64,000 bases of DNA, taken from positions 25,737,913 to 25,801,912 of the forward strand of contig CM068547.1 in assembly GCA_035048495.1 (NCBI GenBank). The letters are read 5' to 3'. This DNA comes from Euptelea pleiosperma (lineage: Eukaryota; Streptophyta; Magnoliopsida; Ranunculales; Eupteleaceae). A model generated the notes under the pieces. It saw only the letters and a program-made list of their open reading frames with translations, searched no databases and had not been told where the DNA came from. Made by a program: the position numbers and the translations under genes. Below, in pieces: positions 57,040 through 64,000 of this stretch; within the stretch, counting starts at the first letter, position 1; each line of letters starts with the position of its first letter.

Positions 57040-57540
57040 CTGCAGGGTAGGAAAAGGAGAGAGATAAGTTAGCATGAAATCAATCACTAGAAAAGTAAGG
57101 TTGTAGCAAATTACAAATGGGAAGAAGTACAACTCTATAAAGAAACTCATGATTGAGAAGCGTATATGGATCGCATAAATGGCAGCAAGCATATATCCAA
57201 CTCTTGAATACTTGGATTTGTTTTCTACCTCTACACAAACTCAATAGTAATTCATTTGCGGCGCTGGGTGGAAAAGCCAAACATTTTTTTTATGTTTGGC
57301 TCCAAACTTCAAATTATCACTCTTAGGACAAAAATCAAATTATATCCGCCTTAGGAAGGCGTCCTCCTCAAGGCCCAAACCATTGGATTGTCCTAGTAAT
57401 CTGTGTGGTAGAAATTTTGAGCACCATCCAATGGCTTGGACTTAAAGGATAATGATGAGACAAATTTTGTCGCAAATAAATCAAATATGTAAAAATAAAA
57501 GAAATTTACGGGAAGATGAAGTTGAAATAAAATTCTATTA
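57040..57540. other. Probable RLP intron and flank
   Basis: Upstream of the acceptor, minus-strand sequence is pyrimidine-rich (CTCTCTCCTTTTCCTACC), as expected of an intron 3' end. No LRR-coding exon could be found in this stretch. Confidence 0.5.
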
Positions 57541-57800
57541 TTAAGGGATGATGATCAAGATGGGACCCCACATGGATCAAAGCGCAACTAAGGACAAATA
57601 CAATAGTGGCCCTTGCACTGATACCTTGTGGCATAGGAAGGAAGATCGTGACCGGATTCCTCAACGGCCGTACGATGTCATTACGATAACCTCACAAGGA
57701 GGGGAAGGAGCTCTAAACCCAACTCTAAAAGAATACACTCCTAGTCATCTCGCTCATTCTTCATTGCCTAAACCATCCCTTCTTATTGTATTCCTTTGAT
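57541..57800 (-). mobile_element. Retroelement-like segment, related to 24210-24450
   Basis: The minus strand has TTTAGAGCTCCTTCCCC, CCTTGTGAGGTTATCG, CGTTGAGGAATCCGGTCACG and then CACAAGGTATCAGTGC, the last close to the GGTATCAGAGC primer-binding site. Much of it aligns to minus-strand sequence at 24210-24450. It is probably a leader/LTR fragment of an LTR retrotransposon. Confidence 0.42.
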
Positions 57801-57916
57801 CTTTGACTTGGATTTCGTTCTATGCGGCTTTGAGATGGCATTCTCGATGTTGCTGCTAGTCCTAGCCTATCTAATGATGGGTAATTCTGACAAATGACAT
57901 GCACATGTTAAATAAC

Positions 57917-58079
57917 TGATAATGCTCATTTTGTGCTTATTATCCGTTTTAACTTTTGGGCATTATCGAGTTTCATGAGCTTATAACTTTACATTTTAAT
58001 GTAAAATGCATCCTAGGTGTCTCATGCACAACTTATCTAATTTAGACCCTCATTACGTGCATATTTGATACATATAGGG
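57917..58079 (+). repeat. Truncated 5' LTR (163 bp)
   Basis: TGATAATGCTCATTTTGTGC begins both this copy and the 3' LTR at 63210. They align without gaps for 163 bases (57917-58079 against 63210-63372) with three mismatches. After that the 5' side jumps into gag, while the 3' LTR continues CATTCGTCG. The remnant has no TATA box. Confidence 0.95.
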
Positions 58080-58404
58080 AGAGGTACAATGACCTACTCC
58101 GAAAATGCCCTCATCGTGGTTATGATAAGCCAAACCTTATTGGATTCTTTCTTGATGGACTTACCTCTTCTATGAGACAACTCGTAGAAACAATGAGTAA
58201 TGGAGAATTCATCATGAAAGAACCCGATGAGGCATGGGAATTCCTTGAAAATTTAGCGAAAAATGCCCAATCTTGAGAAAAACATGATAAAGTGGACAAG
58301 CCTAGTGAGAGAATTAATCCCTCCAAAGGAGGAATTTATCATGTCCGTGAGGACATAGAATTGAGTGCTAAAATTGCTAGCCTCACTAGGGAAGTTATAA
58401 CATA
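58080..58404 (+). pseudogene. gag fragment with TGA stop and frameshift
   Basis: From 58082 the frame reads the C-terminal half of a Retrotrans_gag domain (RYNDLLRKCPHRGYDK, then FLDGL and REQL-like blocks, EAWEFLENLAKNAQS). A TGA at 58274-58276 replaces what is a tryptophan in related gags. Reading resumes after it, but between about 58380 and 58404 the frame shifts from that of 58082 to that of 58405. The amino-terminal half of gag is absent because of the 5' deletion. Both lesions make it non-functional. Confidence 0.87.
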
Positions 58405-60750
58405 TGCGCTATTTGTGAGAGTAACTCTCATGAGACTAGGGATTGTCCAACAATCCTGGCCTTGCAAGGGGTACTCCATGAACAAGTCAATGCCATGGAT
58501 GCCTACAAGAAGCCTTATGATAATTCTCCATATTCCAATACTTACAACTCTAGTTGGAGGAATCATCACAACTTTGGTTGGAGGCAAGGGCAAGCTAGTG
58601 GGCAAGGCAATGGGCAAAATAGTGGGCAAAGCAATAGAAACCCCTTAGAACCTTCATCTAACCAAACATATCAATCACCCATGAAGTCCTTAGAGGAAAC
58701 TCTACAATCCTTCATGCAAGCCCAAACGACCATCAACCAATCCACTATGCAAGCTATACAAAAATTGGAAGCCACCGTTAGCCAACTAGCCTCTAGCCTT
58801 AGTGTTAGAGAGAAAGGAACCTTCCCGGCTCAACCACTTCCAAATCCTAAAGGTCAATTTGAGGTAGGATCTTTTAGTGAAGCCAATGATCTAAATCCCA
58901 ACCTTGAACAAGCCAAATCCATTACTACCCTTAGGAGTGGGAAAGTTATAGATAAAAATCCCAAGACCACCCCAATAAGTGAGGTTGCTCAAGGGAAAAC
59001 CAAGAGTGATGAAGCCGATAGTAAGGATGAACCACCCACTAAAGCCAATCTTAAGCCTTGCCCAGTGGCCGCCCCATTTCCTCTTAGGCTTCAACAAGAG
59101 AAAAGGTTGCTTCAAAATAACGACATCTTAGAGATCTTCAAGAAAGTGACTGTCAATATTCCTTTGCTTGATGCCATTAAGCAAGTCCCCTCTTATGCCA
59201 AGTTTTTGAAAGACTTATGCATTGTGAAAAGAAAGTTGAATGTGCAAAAGAAGGCCTTCCTAACTAAGCAAGTGAGCTCCATTTTGCAACACAATAGCCC
59301 TCCTAAATATAAAGATCCCGGGTGCCCTACCATATCATGTGTGATAGGTGACCACCAGATTGAGCAAGCATTGCTTGATTTAGGCGCTAGTGTGAACTTG
59401 CTACCTTATTCAGTTTATGAGCAATTAGGGCTTGGGGAGTTAAAGCCAACTCGTGTTACCCTTCAGCTCGCGGACCGATCTGTTAAGATCCCACGAGGCA
59501 TTATAGAGGATGTGCTTATCCAAGTGGATAAATTTTACTTTCCAGTAGACTTCATTGTTTTGGATACCCAACCGGTACTGAATGTTAGTTCCCAAATACC
59601 GGTCATTTTGGGTAGACCATTCCTTGCTACATCTAATGCTCTGATCAACTGTAGGAATGGTGTTATGAAATTGTCTTTTGGGAACATGACAGTTGAATTA
59701 AACATCTTTAATGCTTGCAAGTATCCCACTGAGAATGAAGACATCCAAGAAGTCAACATGATTGACTCAATTGTCCAAGCTACTCTCTCAGAAATTACTT
59801 CTAAGGATCCATTAGGAACTTGTTTGGCCCTCTTTAGAGAGCTTGATGATGATGATGAGTTCACTAGAGAAGTGAATTCTCTTTTGAATTCCACACCTCC
59901 TTTGGACACGGGAAGGTGGAGGTCCAAGTTTGAACCTCTGCCCATTAATGAGACCAAACCTATCCCGTCGTCCATAGAATTCCCCAAACTTGAACTTAAG
60001 CCCTTGCCTGAAGAACTTAAGTATGCCTACTTAGGTCAAGGGGAAACATTCCCTATCATCATCTCCTCTAAACTTACTCAAGCACAAGAAGCTAGACTTT
60101 TAGAAGTTCTTAGGGTACATAGGACAGCTTTAGGTTGGACCATAGCAGACCTCAAAGGCATTAGCCCCACCATTTGCACCCATAGGATACATATGGAGGA
60201 AAATGCCAAGCCCACTCGTGAGGCTCAAAGGAGGTTGAACCCGAACATGAAGGATGTAGTTAGGGTTGAGGTCCTCAAACTTTTAGATGTAGGTATCATC
60301 TACCCCATCTCTGACAACCAATGGGTAAGTCCAACCCAAGTTGTTCCAAAGAAATCTGAAATAACGGTAGTAAAAAATGACAATAATGAGCTTGTCCCAA
60401 CTCGACAAACAACCGGTTGGAGAGTTTGCATAGACTACCGAAAGCTAAATTCGGTAACTAGGAAGGACCACTTCCCATTATCCTTCATTGATCAAATTCT
60501 TGAGAGATTAGCTGGACACTCTTTTTATTGCTTCTTGGATGGATATTCTGGTTATAACCAGATTGAGATTGCTCCTGAGGATCAGGAGAAGACTACCTTC
60601 ACGTGCCCCTTTGGAACATTTGCCTATAGGCGTATGCCTTTTGGCCTGTGCAATGCACCTGCTACATTCCAAAGATGCATGTTGAGTATCTTCTCCGATA
60701 TGGTAGAGCGATTTCTAGAGGTTTTCATGGACGACTTCTCCATTTTTTAA
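58405..60750 (+). pseudogene. gag zinc knuckle, protease and reverse transcriptase (5' part of pol)
   Basis: Open from the zinc knuckle CAICESNSHETRDC (CX2CX4HX4C, about 58405-58446) to the TAA at 60748-60750. The nucleocapsid-side linker with QMQ/S-rich sequence is followed by TTLRSGKVI. The protease domain has a D-L-G-A active-site motif at about 59377 and ILGRPFLAT near 59606. The reverse transcriptase begins near 60200 (WVSPTQVVPKK, WRVCIDYRKLN, LDGYSGYNQI, FTCPFGTFAYRRMPFGLCNAPATF) and reaches the catalytic FMDDFSIF before the stop. The next residues after TAA continue the same domain in the same frame, so this is one polyprotein split by a single nonsense codon. Confidence 0.9.
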
Positions 60751-62889
60751 GATACTTTTGAGGAATGCTTGCAGCACTTGAAGTTAGTGTTGATTCGATG
60801 TCAAGAGAAGAACTTGGTGCTCAATTGGAAAAAATGTCACTTTATGGTCTCAAAAGGAATTGTCTTAGGCCACATTGTCTCTTCTAAAGGACTTGAGGTA
60901 GACAAAGCTAAGATTGATCTTATTTCTCACCTGCCTATCCCTAAAAGTGTTAGGGAAATTCGGTCTTTCTTGGGGCATGCTGGATTTTATAGAAGATTTA
61001 TAAAGGACTTTAGTAAAATCTCTAGGCCCTTGTGCAATCTCCTTGCTAAGGATGTAGACTTCAAATTTGATAAAGATTGCACACAAGCTTTTGAGAAGCT
61101 CAAGACCTTGTTGACCACGGTACCCATCATTCAACCTCCAGATTGGTCATTACCTTTTGAGGTAATGTGTGATGCCAGTGACTATGCCATAGGAGCGGTC
61201 TTAGGGCAAAGAAGGGATAAGTTACCCTGTGTAATCTACTATGCTAGCAGGACATTGAATGATGCCCAACTTAACTACTCCACTACGGAGAAAGAGTTGC
61301 TAGCTGTAGTATTTGCCATTGACAACTTTAGGTCATACTTGGTTGGATCCAAGGTGATAGTTTACACTGACCATGCGGCTCTCAAATACCTTTTGTCTAA
61401 GAAGGATGCGAAGCCTAGACTTATTAGATGGATCCTTCTCTTACAAGAGTTCAATTTAGAAATCAGAGACAAGAAAGGCTCTGAAAATGTTGTAGCAGAC
61501 CACTTGTCTAGACTAGTCCTTGAGTCCTCATTTGAGACACTTCCTGTGGCCGAGACATTCCCAGATGAGCAATTGTTTGAAATTTCCCAAGCACCATGGT
61601 ATGCGGACATTGCCAATTACCTAGTTACAGGACATGTTCCCTCACATTGGACCACCCAAGATAAAAGAAAGTTTTATTCCGAGGTGACAAAATTCTTTTG
61701 GGACGATCCATGCTTGTTTAAATATTGTCCAGACCAAATCATCCAGAGATGTGTCCCAGAAAATGAGCATCACTCGATTTTGACCTTATGCCATTCTAGT
61801 GCTTGTGGAGGCCATTTTTCTGGAAAGAAAACAGCTTTCAAGATATTAAAATGTGGGTTCTATTGGCCCTCTCTTTTTAAAGATGCTCACATTTTCTGCC
61901 AGTCTTGCGACCGATGCCAAAGGTTAGGGACCATTAGTCGTAGAAACATGATGCCCTTAAATCCCATTCTCATCATTGAAATATTCGATGTGTGGGGCAT
62001 TGACTTCATGGGCCATTTTCCTTGTTCCTTTGGCAACCTATACATTTTGGTGGCTGTGAACTATGTATCCAAGTGGATAGAGGCCATAGCATGTAAAGAT
62101 AATGACCATAGAGTTGTCCTAAAGTTCTTAAAAGAGAACATCTTATCTAGATTTGGGACCCCTAGGGCCATCATTAGTGATGGGGGGAAGCACTTCTGCA
62201 ACAAGCCTTTTGAGAGCCTAATGGCCAAATATGGTATTACTCACAAAGTTGCTACCCCCTATCACCCTCAAACGAGCGGACAAGTAGAAATTTTCAATCG
62301 GGAGATCAAAAATATTTTACAAAAAACTGTAAACCCGGACCGCAAAGATTGGTCCTTGAGAGTAACTGATGCACTCTGGGCTTATCGTATAGCTTTTAAA
62401 ACTCCCTTGGGAATGTCCCCTTACCGTTTAGTTTTTGGGAAGGCATGTCACTTGCCAGTTGAGCTTGAGCACAAAGCCTATTGGGCAATCAAAAAGCTTA
62501 ACTTTGATCTGGACAAAGCTGGAGTCCAAAGGAAGCTCCAGTTGAATGAGCTAGCAGAGATTCGGACAGACTCCTATGAGAATGCAAAGATTTATAAAGA
62601 CAAAACAAAAGTTTTTCATGATAAAAACATTCTCAGGAAGTCTTTTCAACCTTTTGATAAGGTGCTTCTTTATGACTCCAGGCTTCATCTCTTCCCAGGA
62701 AAACTTAAATCTAGGTGGACTAGACCTTACATAGTCCGGAGTGTCTTTCCTTATGGCTCGGTCGAGGTCGAGAATCCAAAAACTGGCACCACATTCACTG
62801 TGAATGGACAAAGGTTGAAACCATACCTTGAGCATTTTGATCCTGAGACCATCTCCATGGTCTTGGAGGATCCTATTTACCAGGATTAG
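60751..62889 (+). pseudogene. Reverse transcriptase C-terminus, RNase H and integrase (3' part of pol)
   Basis: Same frame as the preceding part. The reverse transcriptase thumb ([30 protein letters not shown]) and connection lead to an RNase H with [16 protein letters not shown] (about 61165), [13 protein letters not shown] and [10 protein letters not shown], and [11 protein letters not shown]. The integrase has an HHCC zinc region (61780-61920) and catalytic D (GIDFMG, 62002-62004), D (IISDGG, 62179-62181) and E (QVEIFN, 62287-62289), the last two exactly 35 residues apart. No chromodomain is visible. It ends at TAG 62887-62889. The stretch looks intact apart from the stop at its start. Confidence 0.92.
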
Positions 62890-63064
62890 TTTGTCTTTTT
62901 TTTTAAAGCTTGGAATGTAGACTTGAGCTGATAGTGAAGAAATCTATGGTATATCCTCTCCCTAAATCTTTATTTTGTTAATGCATGTTCATTTCATGTT
63001 TATCATCACCATGCATTGTTTTGAAAACCAGTTTTTCTATTCATTGCGGACAATGAATTGTTTA

Positions 63065-63209
63065 AGTTGGGGGGTGTGGGTATTTCAAAAATATTTTGTC
63101 CAGATTTCTTAGCCATTCCAATCATTTTTAAGCACTTCTCATCCTTAAAAAAAAAAATGATCTTATTTTGATTGTCAAGGGACTGACAAATATTCAAGTT
63201 GGGGGGTGT
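63065..63209 (+). other. Two polypurine tracts before the 3' LTR
   Basis: AAGTTGGGGGGTGT occurs at about 63065-63078, and again as CAAGTTGGGGGGTGT ending at 63209, directly against the TGATAATG start of the 3' LTR. The second is the functional plus-strand primer by position. The first lies about 130 bp upstream. Confidence 0.85.
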
Positions 63210-64000
63210 TGATAATGCTCATTTTGTGCTTATTATCCGTTTTAACTTTTGTGCATTATCGAGTTTTATGAGCTTATAACTTTACATTTTAATGTAAAAT
63301 GCATCCTAGGTGTCTCATGCACAACTTATCTAATTTAGACCCTCATTATGTGCATATTTGATACATATAGGGCATTCGTCGTATGAGAGACTCTCGTGCA
63401 AGCCATCGGAGTCTCTTAAGAGGCTTATCATAAATTTTCAAGCCATGCAAGCCATGAAGTCACTTGTTCAAGCCATGAGAGCTATTGAAGCCATCACACC
63501 TTTATGGAGCCATTCCAAGCCATTGGAGCCTTCTAGAGGATTTTCAAGCCATCAAAGCCACATGGAGCCTTCACATGGGTGAAAGGGACAAGTCAAGAAG
63601 GAGAATGCTCAATGTGGTAAAGAATAGGCATTGTCTTCTCTCAAGCCCATAACATGCCTCTTTCTAGCTTGTTTTCCACCTACCCTCTTACACTTCTTAC
63701 ACATCTCATTCTCCCATGTGTACCCCCTCATTTTGAGCTTGACCTTGGGCACTCTTTTGATTATATTTGAATCACTTACACCATTTTGGTAACAAGAATG
63801 AGCTCTCCTTTGACCACTTTCCACCTCATCTCCACCTCTCATCTCCACCTATCACTCTTCCACATCACCTTCCACCTCATCAGCTTCCATCTTCTATATA
63901 AGCTCACTTTGAGCTTATGAGAGGGTCTTCTTCATTTTTTCTTGTGAGTCTATTTTAGAGAGCCCAAGAATCTCAAGCAAGACTTTTCTCTCCTCTTTCT
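63210..64000 (+). repeat. 3' LTR (first 791 bp; continues beyond the window)
   Basis: Starts TGATAATGC after the purine tract and has no end in the window. It includes repeats of AAGCCAT (63439-63580), a TATA box (TCTATATAAGC, about 63893-63903) and, downstream, a pyrimidine-rich leader; this promoter is missing from the 5' remnant. The run GAGCCATTCCAAGCCATTGG and relatives form a low-complexity AGCCAT array. Confidence 0.92.
63892..63903 (+). promoter_or_regulatory. TATA box of the 3' LTR
   Basis: TTCTATATAAGC. It is in the LTR and directs transcription away from the element into whatever lies right of the window. The 5' LTR remnant has no counterpart. Confidence 0.7.

Larger units (their letters stand above)
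57917..64000 (+). mobile_element. Ty3/Gypsy retrotransposon (Athila-like), 5'-deleted, runs off the window
   Basis: Layout on +: 163-bp remnant of the 5' LTR, mid-gag onward, protease, reverse transcriptase, RNase H, integrase, purine tracts, 3' LTR. Gene order (integrase last) is Ty3/Gypsy. Gag and protease style (TTLRSGKVI, LGASVNLLP, ILGRPFLAT) suggest the Athila/Tat side; this is from memory of the families. No env-like ORF lies between integrase and 3' LTR. The 5' deletion removed most of the LTR including its promoter, the primer-binding site and the start of gag, so the copy cannot transpose by itself. Details are under the parts. Confidence 0.93.

Noticed and set aside
1..64000. CRISPR arrays, prokaryotic operons, phage or plasmid features
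   Set aside because: Direct repeats seen are minisatellites, microsatellites or transposon duplications; spacing and content do not fit CRISPR, and gene structure is eukaryotic.
1..64000. Organelle DNA insertions
   Set aside because: I looked for plastid or mitochondrial rRNA, tRNA and photosystem words and recognised none; a direct alignment to organelle genomes would settle it.

Overview
This looks like a piece of the nuclear genome of a flowering plant, probably not a grass. It is AT-rich, gene-poor and crowded with plant-type transposable elements: Ty3/Gypsy and Copia LTRs, L1 and RTE LINEs, tRNA-derived SINEs, CACTA elements, Harbinger-type and long-inverted-repeat MITEs, and a TRIM-like piece. 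The one multi-exon gene has GT..AG introns. There is no prokaryotic gene organisation. The species cannot be told from the window.

Three host loci are well supported. (1) A five-exon cationic amino acid transporter on + at 25773-28575, 571 aa when spliced and apparently intact. (2) A single-exon SIP1-clade trihelix transcription factor on - at 44338-45294, 318 aa and intact. (3) The last large exon of an LRR receptor-like protein on -, 57039 down to 55397. It ends at a TAA just before a sequence that, in the same frame, encodes a membrane anchor and short tail (55396-55190). The RLP 5' exons are not visible in the window.

The right end is a Ty3/Gypsy element that looks Athila-like (57917 to beyond 64000, +). 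Its 5' LTR is cut to 163 bp and joined directly to mid-gag. Gag has a TGA and a frameshift, and a single TAA sits just after the reverse transcriptase FMDD box. The rest of pol and the start of the 3' LTR are well preserved.

Left to right: a Copia-like LTR piece at the window edge; L1, Gypsy-LTR and RTE remnants with a 212-bp duplication (to 4.2 kb); a four-copy minisatellite (6.0-6.5 kb); an L1 remnant, a Copia solo LTR with a perfect 5-bp target duplication and a SINE with 17-bp flanking duplications (10.5-11.8 kb); a long-TIR MITE, a second SINE and a TRIM-like element abutting a tRNA-Trp pseudogene (13.4-15.4 kb); a dispersed repeat array (17.5-18.6 kb); a Harbinger-like MITE (21.7-22.4 kb); a Copia LTR (23.9-24.2 kb); the transporter gene; a probable 3.7-kb chromovirus LTR (30.6-34.4 kb); a 3-kb CACTA element with a second CACTA nested in it (35.1-38.1 kb); MITEs; the trihelix gene; more MITEs, a SINE, a chromovirus LTR and an L1 remnant (45.7-52.9 kb); then the RLP and the Gypsy element.

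I see no operon-like or clustered system joining the genes. The most informative observations are the RLP stop codon before its membrane anchor, the TRIM next to a tRNA-Trp pseudogene, nested CACTA insertions with target duplications, and a family of long-inverted-repeat MITEs with half-copies through the window. All assignments come from reading the sequence; no database search was run.
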